Shown here in pieces: positions 21,640 to 34,400 of a DNA stretch of 64,000 nucleotides. The DNA is from Pictodentalium vernedei. Lineage: Eukaryota; Mollusca; Scaphopoda; Dentaliida; Dentaliidae. Position 1 is the stretch's first letter. Each line of letters opens with the position of its first letter. The translations under genes were made by a program, and so were the position numbers. The stretch spans positions 539,050,971 to 539,114,970 of the forward strand of contig CM062297.1 of the NCBI GenBank assembly GCA_031216915.1, read 5' to 3'. Under the pieces are notes generated by a model. It made no database searches. It saw only the letters and a program-made list of their open reading frames with translations, and was not told the origin of the DNA.

Positions 21640-21658
21640 GGTAATTTTCTTTCTTACA
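21606..21658 (-). repeat. Stub of the 5' LTR, copy 1
   Basis: Matches 18932-18984 from TACTAATAG to TTCTTACA with one visible difference. Sequence then switches to integrase at the left edge. It marks a deletion that joined the LTR start directly to the integrase end. Confidence 0.85.
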
Positions 21659-23382
21659 CCAGGACGGAGACTATCTGTTCAACAGGTTTGTTATTTAGCC
21701 CTAACTTGGACATTAACCATACAGCATTAATTCCAATGTGAAAGAGTATTGCCGAAAGAATTGTTAGACACTGTAGAGAGTTTTCTATCGGTTATGCACT
21801 TAATATCGCCTAAAAATCTACCAGCTCTATATGCAATCTTATTTCGCCGCTGCCTAAAAGAACAAAAATCGAAAAATCTAGAGGGAGGGGGTTGGACGGG
21901 TACGATCTGTTCAACAGGTTTGCTGTTTACCCCAAACTTGGACATTAACCATACAGCATTCATGCCAATGTGAAAGAGTATTGCCGAAAGAATTGTGAGA
22001 CACTATAGGGAGTTTTCTATATAAAGGCTATATTTTCTATAGCCTATATGCAATCTTATTTCGCCGCTGCCTAAAAACAAGCGCAATAGGTAAATCTCGC
22101 GATTTCTTGAAATCAAAAAATCTGGAGGCAGGGGTTAGGACGAGTACGATCTGTTCAACAGGTTTGCTATTTAGCTCTAACATGGACATTAACCATACAG
22201 CATTCACGCCAATGTGAAAGATTATTGCCGAAAGAATTGTTAGACACTGTAGGGAGTTTTCTATCTGCTCTGCATTTGATATAGCCTAAAAACCTACCAG
22301 CTCTATATGCAATCATATTTCACGGCTGCCTAAAAACAAGCGCAATAGGTGAATCTCTCGATTTCTGGAAATCGAAAAATCTAGAGGGAGGGGGTAGGAC
22401 GGGTAGGATCTGCTTAGCCCTAACTTGGACATTAACCATACAGCATTCACACCAATGTGAAAGAGTATTGCTGATAGAATTGTTAGACACTGTAGAGAGT
22501 TTTCTATTGGCTATGCACTTAATATAGCCTAAAACCCTACCAACTCTATATACAATCTTATTTCACTGCTGCCTAAAAAAGCAAAAATCGAAAAATCTGG
22601 ATGGAGGGGATTGGACGGGTACGATCTGTTCAACAGGTTTGCTATTTAGCCCTAACTTGGACGTTAACCATACAGCATTCACACCAATGTGAAAGAGTAT
22701 TGTCGAAAGAATTGTTAGACACTGTAGGGAGTTTTCTATAGGCTATGCACTTAATATAGCCTAAAAACCTACAAGCTCTATATGCAATCTTATTTCGCCA
22801 CTGCCTAAAAAGCAAGCACAATAGGTGAATCTCTCGATTTCTGGAAATCAAAAAATCTAGAGGGAGGGGGTAGTATGGGTACGATCTGTTCAACAGGTTT
22901 TCTATTTAGCCCTAACTTGGACATTAACCATACAGCCTTCACGCCAATGTGAAAGAGTATTGCCGAAAGAATTGTTAGACACTGTAGGGAGTTTTCTATT
23001 GGCTATGCACTTAATATAGACAACAAACCTACCAGCTCTATATGCAATCTTATTTCTCCGCTGTCTAAAGAAACAAAAATCGAAAAATCTAGAGGTAGGT
23101 GGTTGGACGGGTACGATCTGTTCAACAGGTTTGCTATTTAGCCCTAACTTGAACGTTAACCATACAGCATTCATGCCAATGTGAAAGAGTATTTTCGAAA
23201 GAATTGTTAGACACTGTAGGGTGTTTTCTATTGGCTGTGCACTTAATATAGCCTAAAAACCTACCAGCTCTATATGAAATCTTATTTTGCTCCTGCCTAA
23301 AAACAAGCGCAATAGGTGAATCTCTTGATTTCTTGAAATTGAAAATCTACAGGGAGGGAGTAGGATGGGTACGATCTGTTCA

Positions 23383-26300
23383 ACAGGTTTGCTATTTAGC
23401 CCTAACTTGGACGTTAACTGTACAGCATTCATGCCAATGTGAAAGAGTATTGCCGAAAGAATTGTTAGACACTGTAGGGAGTTTTCTATTGGCTATGCAC
23501 TTAATATAGCTTACAAACCTACCAGCTCTATATGCAATCTTATTTCGCCACTGCCTAAAAAAACAAAAATCGAAAAATCTAGAGGTAGGGGTTTGGACGG
23601 GTACGATCTGTTCAACAGGTTTGCTGTTTAGCCCTAACTTGGACGTTAACCATACAGCATTCACGCCAATGTGAAAGAGTATTTTCGAAAGAATTGTTAG
23701 ACACTGTAGGGTGTTTTCTATTGGCTGTGCACTTAATATAGCCTAAAAACCTACCAGCTCTATATGCAATCTTATTTCGCCGCTGCCTAAAAACAAGTGC
23801 AATAGGTGAATCTCTCGATTTTTGGAAATCGGAAAATTTAGAGGGAGGGAGTAGGAAGGGTACGATCTGTTAAACAGGTTTGCTATTTAGCCTTAACTTG
23901 GACATTAACTGTACAGCATTCATGCCAGTGTGAAAGAGTATTGCCGAAAGAATTGTTAGACACTGTAGGGAGTTTTCTATTGGCTATGCACTTAATATAG
24001 CTTACAAACCTACCAGCTCTATATGCAATCTTATTTCGCCACTGCCTAAAAAAACAAAAATCCAAAAATCTACAGGGAGGGGGTTGAACAGGTACGATCT
24101 GTTCAACAGGTCTGCTATTTACTCCGAACTTGGTCATTAACCATACAGCATTCACGCCAATGTGAAAGAGTATTGCCGAAAGAATTGTTAGACACTGTAG
24201 GGAGTTTTCTATCGGCTATGCACTTAATATAGCCAACAAACCTACCAGCTCTATATGCAATCTTATTTTGCCACTGCCTAGAAAAAGAAAAATCCAAAAA
24301 TCTAGAGGGAGGGGGTTGGACAGGTACGATCTGTTCAACAGGTCTGCTATTTACCTCTAACTTGGACATTAACTATACAGCATTCATGCCAATGTGAAAG
24401 AGTATTGCCGAAGGAATTGTTAGACACTGTAGGGAGTTTTCTATCGGCTATGCACTTAATATAGCCTAAAAACCTACCAGCTCTATATGAAATCTTATTT
24501 TGCTCCTGCCTAAAAACAAGCGCAATAGGTGAATCTCTCGATTTCTTGAAATTGTAAAATCTAGAGGGAGGGAGTAGGACGGGTACGATCTGTTCAACAG
24601 GTTTGCTATTTAGCCCTAACTTGGACATTAACCATACAGCATTCACGCCAATGTGAAAGAGTATTGCTGAAAGAATTGTTGGACACTGTAGGGAGTTTTC
24701 TATTGGCTATGCACTTAATATAGCCAACAAACCTACCAGCTCTATATGCAATCTTATTTCGCCGCTGCCTAGAAAAAGAAAAATCCAAAAATCTAGAGGG
24801 AGGGGGTTGGACAGGTACGATCTGTTCAACAGGTCTGCTATTTACCCCTAACTTGGACATTAACCATACTGCATTCACGCCAGTGTGAAAGAGTATTGCC
24901 GAAGGAATTGTTAGACACTGTAGGGCGTTTTCTGTCGGCTATGCACTTAATATAGCCTAAAAACCTACCAGCTCTATATGCAATCTTATTTCGCCACTGC
25001 CTAAAAGACAAGCGCAATAGGTGAATCTCTCAATTTCTGGAAATCGAAAAATCTAGAGGGAGGGGGTAGTACGGGTACGATCTGTTCAACAGGTTTGCTA
25101 TTGAGCCCTAACTTGGACATTAACCGTACAGCATTCACGCCAATGTGAAAGAGTATTGCCGAAAGAATTGTTAGACACTGTAGGGAGTTTTCTATCAGCT
25201 ATGCACTTAATATAGCCTAAAAACCTACCAGCACTATATGCAATCTTATTTCTCCGCTGCCTAAAATCAAGCGCAATAGGTGAATCTCTCGATTTCTGGA
25301 AATCAAGAAATCTAGTTGGAGGGGGTAGGACGGGTATGATCTATTCAACAGGTTTGCTATTTAGCCCTAACTTGGACATTAACCATACAGCATTCATGCC
25401 AATGTGAAAGAGTATTGCCGAAAGAATTGTTAGACACTGTAGGGAGTTTTCTACCGGCTATGCACTTAATATAGCCAACAAACCTACCAGCTCTATAAGC
25501 AATCTTATTTCGCTGCTGCCTAAAAAAACAAAAATCCAAAAATATAGAGGGATGGGGTTGGACAGCTATGATCTGTTCAACAGGTCTGCTATTTACCCCT
25601 AACTTGGACATTAACCATACAGCATTGACGCCAATGTGAAAGAGTTTGGCCGAAAGAATTGTTAGACACTGTAGGGAGTTTTCTATCGACTATGCACTTA
25701 ATATAGCCAACAAACCTACCAGCTCTATATGCAATCTTATTTCTCCACTGCCTAAAGAAACAAAAATCGAAAAATCTAGAGGTAGGGGGTTGGACGGGTA
25801 TGGTCTGTTCAACAGCTTTACTATTTACCCCTAACTTGGACATTAACCATACAGCATTCATGCCAATGTGAAAGAGTATTGCTGAAAGAATTGTTAGACA
25901 CTGTAGGGAGTTTTCTATCGGATATACACTTAATATAGCTTAAAAACCTACCAGCTCTATAAGCAATCTTATTTCTCCGCCTCCTAAAATCAAGCGCAGT
26001 GGGTGAATCTCTTGATTTCTTGAAATCAAAAAATCTAGAGGGAGGGGGTAGGATGGGTGCGATCTGTTCAACAGTTTTCCTATTTAGCCCTAACTTTGAC
26101 AATAACCATACAGCATTTACGCCAATGTGAAAGAGTATTGCCGAAAGAATTGTTAGACACTGTAGGGAGTTTTCTTTCGGCTATGCACTTAATATAGCCT
26201 ACAAACCTACCAGCTCTATATGCAATCTTATTTCGCCGCTGCCTAAAGAAACAAAAATCCAAAAATCTAGAGGTACGGGGTTTGACGGGTACGATCTGTG

Positions 26301-29300
26301 CAACAGGTTTGCTATTTACCCCTAACTTGGACATTAACCAAGCAGCATTCACGCCAGTGTGAAAGTGTATTGGCGAAAGAATTGTTAGACACTGTAGGGA
26401 GTTTTCTATCGGCTATGCACTTAATATAGCCTAAAAACCTACCAGCTTTATATGCAATCTTATTTCGCCGCTGCCTAGAAAAACAAAAATTGAAAAATCT
26501 AGAGGGAGGGGGTTGGATGCTACGATCTGTTCAACAGGTTTGCTTTTTACCCCGAACTTGGACATTAACCATACAGTATTCACGGCAGTGTGAAAGAGTA
26601 TTGCCGAAAGAATTGTTAGACACTGTAGGGAATTTTCTTTTGGCTATGCGCTTCATATAACCTAAAAACCTACCAGCTCTATATGCAATCTTATTTCGCT
26701 GCTGCCTAAAAAACAAATGCAATAGGTGAATCTCTCGATTTCTGGAAATCGAAAAATGTAGAGGGAGTGGGTAGTACGGGTACGATCTGTTCAACAGGTT
26801 TGCTATTTAGCCTTAACTTGGACATTAACCATACAGCATTCGCACCAGTGTGAAAGAGTATTGCCGAAGGAATTGTTAGACACTGTAGGGAGTTTTCTAT
26901 CGGCTATGCACTTAATATAGCCTAAAAACCTACCAGCTCTATATGCAATCTTATTTCGCCACTGCCTAAAAAAACAAAAATCAAAAAATATAGAGGGAGG
27001 GGGTTGAACAGGTACGATCTGTTCAACAGGTCTGCTATTTACTCCGAACTTGGTCATTAACCATACAGCATTCACGCCAATGTGAAAGAGTATTGCCGAA
27101 AGAATTGTTAGACACTGTAGGGAGTTTTCTATCGGCTATGCACTTAATATAGCCTAAAAACCTACCACTCTATATGAAATCTTATTTTGCTCCTGCCTAA
27201 AAACAAGCGCAATAGGTGAATCTCTCGATTTCTTGAAATTGAAAAATCTAGAGGGAGGGAGTAGGACGGGTACGATCTGTTCAACAGGTTTGCTATTTAG
27301 CCCTAACTTGGACGTTAACCATACATCATTCACGCCAATGTGAAAGAGTATTGCCGAAAGAATTGTTAGACACAGTAGGGAGTTTTCTATCGGCTATGCA
27401 CTTAATATAGCCTAAAAACCTACCAGCTCTATATGCAATCTTATTTCGCCACTGTCTAAAAAACAAGCGCAATAGGTGAATGTCTCGATTTCTGGAAATC
27501 GAAAAATCTAGGGGCAGGGGGTAGGATGGGTACGATCTGTTCAACAGGTTTTCTATTTAGCCCTAACTTGGACGTTAACTGTACAGCATTCATGCCAATG
27601 TGAAAGAGTATTGCCAAAAGAATTGTTAGACACTGTAGGGAGTTTTCTATTGGCTATGCACTTAATATAGCTTACAAACCTACCAGCTCTATATGCAATC
27701 TTATTTCGCCACTGCCTAAAAAAACAAAAATCGAAAAATCTAGAGGTAGGGGGTTGGACGGGTACGATCTGTTCAACAGGTTTGCTGTTTAGCCCTAACT
27801 TGGACGTTAACCATACAGCATTCACGCCAATGTGAAAGAGTATTTTCGAAAGAATTGTTAGACACTGTAGGGTGTTTTCTATTGGCTGTGCACTTAATAT
27901 AGCCTAAAAACCTACCAGCTCTATATGCAATCTTATTTCGCCGCTGCCTAAAAACAAGTGCAATAGGTGAATCTCTTGATTTTTGGAAATCGGAAAATTT
28001 AGAGGGAGGGAGTAGGACGGGTACGATCGGTTAAACAGGTTTGCTATTTAGCCTTAACTTGGACATTAACTGTACAGCATTCATGCCAATGTGAAAGAGT
28101 ATTGCCGAAAGAATTGTTAGACACTGTAGGGAGTTTTCTATCGGCTATGCACTTAATATAGCCAACAAACCTACCAGCTCTATATGCAATCTTATTTTGC
28201 CACTGCCTAGAAAAAGAAAAATCCAAAAATCTAGAGGGAGGGGGTTGGACAGGTACGATCTGTTCAACAGGTCTGCTATTTACCTCTAACTTGGACATTA
28301 ACCATACAGCATTCATGCCAATGTGAAAGAGTATTGCCGAAGGAATTGTTAGACACTGTAGGGAGTTTTCTATCGGCTATGCACTTAATATAGCCTAAAA
28401 ACCTACCAGCTCTATATGAAATCTTATTTTGCTCCTGCCTAAAAACAAGCGCAATAGGTGAATCTCTCGATTTCTTGAAATTGTAAAATCTAGAGGGAGG
28501 GAGTAGGACGGGTACGATCTGTTCAACAGGTTTGCTATTTAGCCCTAACTTGGACATTAACCATACAGCATTCACGCCAATGTGAAAGAGTATTGCTGAA
28601 AGAATTGTTGGACACTGTAGGGAGTTTTCTATTGGCTATGCACTTAATATAGCCAACAAACCTACCAGCTCTATATGCAATCTTATTTCGCCGCTGCCTA
28701 GAAAAAGAAAAATCCAAAAATCTAGAGGGAGGGGGTTGGACAGGTACGATCTGTTCAACAGGTCTGCTATTTACCCCTAACTTGGACATTAACCATACTG
28801 CATTCACGCCAGTGTGAAAGAGTATTGCCGAAGGAATTGTTAGACACTGTAGGGCGTTTTCTGTCGGCTATGCACTTAATATAGCCTAAAAACCTACCAG
28901 CTCTATATGCAATCTTATTTCGCCACTGCCTAAAAGACAAGCGCAATAGGTGAATCTCTCAATTTCTGGAAATCGAAAAATCTAGAGGGAGGGGGTAGTA
29001 CGGGTACGATCTGTTCAACAGGTTTGCTATTGAGCCCTAACTTGGACATTAACCGTACAGCATTCACGCCAATGTGAAAGAGTATTGCCGAAAGAATTGT
29101 TAGACACAGTAGGGAGTTTTCTATCGGCTATGCACTTAATATAGCCTAAAAACCTACCAGCTCTATATGCAATCTTATTTCGCCACTGCCTAAAAAACAA
29201 GCGCAATAGGTGAATCTCTCGATTTCTGGAAATCGAAAAATCTAGGGGCAGGGGGTAGGATGGGTACGATCTGTTCAACACGTTTTCTATTTAGCCCTAA

Positions 29301-31450
29301 CTTGGACGTTAACTGTACAGCATTCATGCCAATGTGAAAGAGTATTGCCGAAAGAATTGTTAGACACTGTAGGGAGTTTTCTATTGGCTATGCACTTGAT
29401 ATAGCTTACAAACCTACCGGCTCTATATGCAATCTTATTTCGCCACTGCCTAAAAAAACAAAAATCGAAAAATCTAGAGGTAGGGGGTTGGACGGGTACG
29501 ATCTGTTCAACAGGTTTGCTATTTAGTCCTAACTTGGACGTTAACCATACAGCATTCACGCCAATGTGAAAGAGTATTTTCGAAAGAATTGTTAGACACT
29601 GTAGGGTGTTTACTATTGGCTGTGCACTTAATATAGCCTAAAAACCTACCAGCTCTATATGCAATCTTATTTCGCCGCTGCCTAAAAACAAGTGCAATAG
29701 GTGAATCTCTTGATTTTTGGAAATCGGAAAATTTAGAGGGAGGGAGTAGGACGGGTACGATCTGTTAAACAGGTTTGCTATTTAGCCTTAACTTGGACAT
29801 TAACTGTACAGCATTCATGCCAATGTGAAAGAGTATTGCCGAAAGAATTGTTAGACACTGTAGGGAGTTTTCTATCAGCTATGCACTTAATATAGCCTAA
29901 AAACCTACCAGCACTATATGCAATCTTATTTCTCCGCTGCCTAAAATCAAGCGCAATAGGTGAATCTCTCGATTTCTGGAAATCAAGAAATCTAGTTTGA
30001 GGGGGTAGGACGGGTATGATCTATTCAACAGGTTTGCTATTTAGCCCTAACTTGGACATTAACCATACAGCATTCATGCCAATGTGAAAGAGTATTGCCG
30101 AAAGAATTGTTAGACACTGTAGGGAGTTTTCTACCGGCTATGCACTTAATATAGCCAACAAACCTACCAGCTCTATAAGCAATCTTATTTCGCTGCTGCC
30201 TAAAAAAACAAAAATCCAAAAATATAGAGGGATGGGGTTGGACAGCTATGATCTGTTCAACAGGTCTGCTATTTACCCCTAACTTGGACATTAACCATAC
30301 AGCATTGACGCCAATGTGAAAGAGTTTGGCCGAAAGAATTGTTAGACACTGTAGGGAGTTTTCTATCGGCTATGCACTTAATATAGCTTAAAAACCTACC
30401 AGCTCTATAAGCAATCTGATTTCTCTGCCTCCTAAAATCAAGCGCAGTGGGTGAATCTCTTGATTTCTTGAAATCAAAAAATCTAGAGGGAGGGGGTAGG
30501 ATGGGTGCGATCTGTTCAACAGTTTTCCTATTTAGCCCTAACTTTGACAATAACCATACAGCATTTACGCCAATGTGAAAGAGTATTGCCGAAAGAATTG
30601 TTAGACACTGTAGGGAGTTTTCTTTCGGCTATGCACTTAATATAGCCTACAAACCTACCAGCTCTATATGCAATCTTATTTCGCCGCTGCCTAAAGAAAC
30701 AAAAATCGAAAAATCTAGAGGTACGGGGTTTGACGGGTACGATCTGTGCAACAGGTTTGCTATTTACCCCTAACTTGGACATTAACCAAGCAGCATTCAC
30801 GCCAGTGTGAAAGTGTATTGGCGAAAGAATTGTTAGACACTGTAGGGAGTTTTCTATCGGCTATGCACTTAATATAGCCTAAAAACCTACCAGCTTTATA
30901 TGCAATCTTATTTCGCCACTGCCTAAAAAAACAAAAATTGAAAAATCTAGAGGGAGGGGGTTGGATGCTACGATCTGTTCAACAGGTTTGCTTTTTACCC
31001 CGAACTTGGACATTAACCATACAGTATTCACGGCAGTGTGAAAGAGTATTGCCGAAAGAATTGTTAGACACTGTAGGGAATTTTCTTTCGGCTATGCGCT
31101 TCATATAACCTAAAAACCTACCAGCTCTATATGCAATCTTATTTCGCTCCTGCCTAAAAAACAAATGCAATAGGTGAATCTCTCGATTTCTGGAAATCGA
31201 AAAATGTAGAGGGAGTGGGTAGTACGGGTACGATCTGTTCGACAGGTTTGCTATTTAGCCTTAACTTGGACATTAACCATACAGCATTTGCACCAGTGTG
31301 AAAGAGTATTGCCGAAGGAATTGTTAGACACTGTAGGGAGTTTTCTATCGGCTATGCACTTAATGTAGCCTAAAAACCTACCAGCTCTATATGCAATCTT
31401 ATTTCGCCACTGCCTAAAAACCAAGCGCAATAGGTAAATCTCTCGATTTC
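23383..31450. repeat. Higher-order repeat block with 3.9-4.7 kb offset
   Basis: Block 23383-24100 matches 27544-28040 onward at offset 4161, while 24115-25130 matches 28044-29064 at offset 3929, so the second copy lost one S monomer. Further right, 25140-25680 matches 29820-30360 (offset 4680) and 25920-27000 matches 30370-31450 (offset 4448), again one S monomer less. A third copy of the 27.3-28.1 kb segment is spliced in at about 29.06-29.8 kb. Confidence 0.82.
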
Positions 31451-34400
31451 TGGAAATCGAAAAATCTAGAGGGAGGGGGTAGTACGGGTACGATCTGTTC
31501 AACAGGTTTGCTATTTAGCCCTAACTTGGACATTAACCGTACAGCATTCACGCCAATGTGAAAGAGTATTGCCGAAAGAATTGTTAGACACTGTAGGGAG
31601 TTTTCTATCAGCTATGCACTTAATATAGCCTAAAAACCTACCAGCACTATATGCAATCTTATTTCTCCGCTGCCTAAAATCAAGCGCAATAGGTGAACCT
31701 CTCGATTTCTAGAAATCAAGAAATCTAGGGGCAGGGGGGTAGGATGGGTATGATCTATTCAACAGGTTTGCTATTTAGCCCTAACTTGGACATTAACCAT
31801 ACAGCATTCATGCCAATGTGAAAGAGTATTGCCGAAAGAATTGTTAGACACTGTAGGGAGTTTTCTACCGGCTATGCACTTAATATAGCCAACAAACCTA
31901 CCTGCTCTATAAGCAATCTTATTTCGCTGCTGCCTAAAAAAACAAAAATCCAAAAATATAGAGGGATGGGGTTGGACAGCTATGATCTGTTCAACAGGTC
32001 TGCTATTTACCCCTAAGTTGGACATTAACCATACAGCATTCACGCCAATGTGAAAGAGTTTTGCCGAAAGAATTGTTAGACACTGTAGGGAGTTTTCTAT
32101 CAGCTATGCACTTAATATAGCCAACAAACCTACCAGCTCTATATGCAATCTTATTTCTCCACTGCCTAAAGAAACAAAAATCGAAAAATCTAGAGGTAGG
32201 GGGTTGGACGGGTATGGTCTGTTCAACAGCTTTGCTATTTACCCCTAACTTGGACATTAACCAAGCAGCATTCACGCAAATGTGAAAGAGTATTTTCGAA
32301 AGAATTGTTAGACACTGTAGGGTGTTTTCTATTGGCTGTGCACTTAATATAGCCTAAAAACCTACCAGCTCTATATGCAATCTTATTTCGCCACTGCCTA
32401 AAAAAACAAAAATCCAAAAATCTAGAGGGAGGGGGTTGAACAGGTACGATCTGTTCAACAGGTCTGCTATTTACTCCGAACTTGGTCATTAACCATACAG
32501 CATTCACGCCAATGTGAAAGAGTATTGTCGAAAGAATTGTTAGACACTGTAGGGAGTTTTCTATCGGCTATGCACTTAATATAGCTTACAAACCTACCAG
32601 CTCTATATGCAATCTTATTTCGCCACTGCCTAAAAAAACAAAAATCAAAAAATATAGAGGGAGGGGGTTGAACAGGTACGATCTGTTCAACAGGTTTGCT
32701 ATTTAGCCCTAACTTGGACGTTAACCATACAGCATTCACGCCAATGTGAAAGAGTATTGCCGAAAGAATTGTTAGACACAGTAGGGAGTTTTCTATCGGC
32801 TATGCACTTAATATAGCCTAAAAACCTACCAGCTCTATATGCAATCTTATTTCGCCACTGCCTAAAAAACAAGCGCAATAGGTGAATCTCTCGATTTCTG
32901 GAAATCGAAAAATCTAGGGGCAGGGGGTAGGATGGGTACGATCTGTTCAACAGGTTTTCTATTTAGCCCTAACTTTGACGTTAACTGTGCAGCATTCATG
33001 CCAATGTGAAAGAGTATTGCCGAAAGAATTGTTAGACACTGTAGGGAGTTTTCTATTGGCTATGCACTTAATATAGCTTACAAACCTACCAGCTCTATAT
33101 GCAATCTTATTTCGCCACTGCCTAAAAAAACAAAAATCGAAAAATCTAGAGGTAGGGGGTTGGACGGGTACGATCTGTTCAACAGGTTTGCTATTTAGCC
33201 CTAACTTGGACGTTGACCATACAGCATTCACGCCAATGTGAAAGAGTATTTTCGAAAGAATTGTTAGACACTGTAGGGTGTTTTCTATTGGCTGTGCACT
33301 TAATATGGCCTAAAAACCTACCAGCTCTATATGCAATCTTATTTCGCCGCTGCCTAAAAACAAGTGCAATAGGTGAATCTCTTGATTTTTGGAAATCGGA
33401 AAATTTAGAGGGAGGGAGTAGGACGGGTACGATCTGTTCAACAGGTTTGCTATTTAGCCTTAACTTGGACATTAACTGTACAGCATTCATGCCAATGTGA
33501 AAGAGTATTGCCGAAAGAATTGTTAGACACTGTAGGGAGTTTTCTATCGGCTATGCACTTAATATAGCCAACAAACCTACCAGCTCTATATGCAATCTTA
33601 TTTTGCCACTGCCTAGAAAAAGAAAAATCCAAAAATCTAGAGGGAGGGGGTTGGACAGGTACGATCTGTTCAACTGGTCTGCTATTTACCTCTAACTTGG
33701 ACATTAACCATACAGCATTCATGCCAATGTGAAAGAGTATTGCCGAAGGAATTGTTAGACACTGTAGGGAGTTTTCTATCGGCTATGCACTTAATATAGC
33801 TTAAAAACCTTCCAGCTCTATAAGCAATCTTATTTCTCCGCCTCCTAAAATCAAGCGCAGTGGGTGAATCTCTCGATTTCTTGAAATCAAAAAATCTAGA
33901 GGGAGGGGGTAGGATGGGTGTGATCTGTTCAACAGTTTTGCTATTTAGCCCTAACTTTGACAATAACCATACAGCATTTACGCCAATGTGAAAGAGTATT
34001 GCCGAATGAATTGTGTTAGACACTGTAGGGAGTTTTCTATCGGCTATGCACTTAAATATAGCCTACAAACCTACCAGCTCTATATGCAATCTTATTTTGC
34101 CGCTGCCTAAAGAAACAAAAATCGAAAAATCTAGAGGTACGGGGTTGGACGGGTATGATCTGTTCAACAGGTTTGCTATTTACCCCTAACTTGGACATTA
34201 ACCAAGCAGCATTCACGCCAGTGTGAAAGTGTATTGCCGAAAGAATTGTTAGACACTGTAGGGAGTTTTCTATCGGCTATGCACTTAATATAGCCTAAAA
34301 ACCTACCAGCTCTATATGAAATCTTATTTTGCTCCTGACTAAAAACAAGCGCAATAGGTGAATCTCTCGATTTCTTGAAATTGTAAAATCTAGAGGGAGG

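Larger units (their letters stand above)
17406..21658 (-). mobile_element. Ty3/gypsy-type LTR element, copy 1, internally deleted
   Basis: The element is oriented on the minus strand. From its 5' end (right side) it has a 53-bp LTR stub (21606-21658), the C-terminal part of integrase with a stop codon, a 0.9-kb gap, an SGNH-hydrolase-like ORF, a polypurine tract and a full 3' LTR (17406-18984). The outer ends are TGTAAC and CTTACA on the plus strand, the usual TG...CA with a 5-bp inverted repeat. Gag, protease, reverse transcriptase, RNase H, most of integrase and the primer-binding site are missing. The satellite reads through in register from GGGGGTAG to GGACGG, with three extra bases and no clear target duplication. 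The Ty3/gypsy call rests on the GPY/F-type integrase tail. Confidence 0.86.
17200..22750. repeat. Left copy of a large segmental duplication
   Basis: The satellite flank, the LTR element and about 1.1 kb of the following satellite match 56700-62540 in the same order and orientation. Shared rare variants include AACATGGGGAATAGG on the left, and a damaged monomer with CTATATAAAGGCTATATTTT (22017 and 61804) and a monomer with AGGATCTGCTTAGCC (22407 and 62190) on the right. Homology fades gradually in satellite on both sides, so breakpoints are approximate. Confidence 0.88.

Noticed and set aside
17401..21665. 4-6 bp target duplication flanking the LTR element
   Set aside because: Left flank GGTAG and right flank CCAGG do not match. 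The satellite continues in register, but no convincing duplication could be identified.
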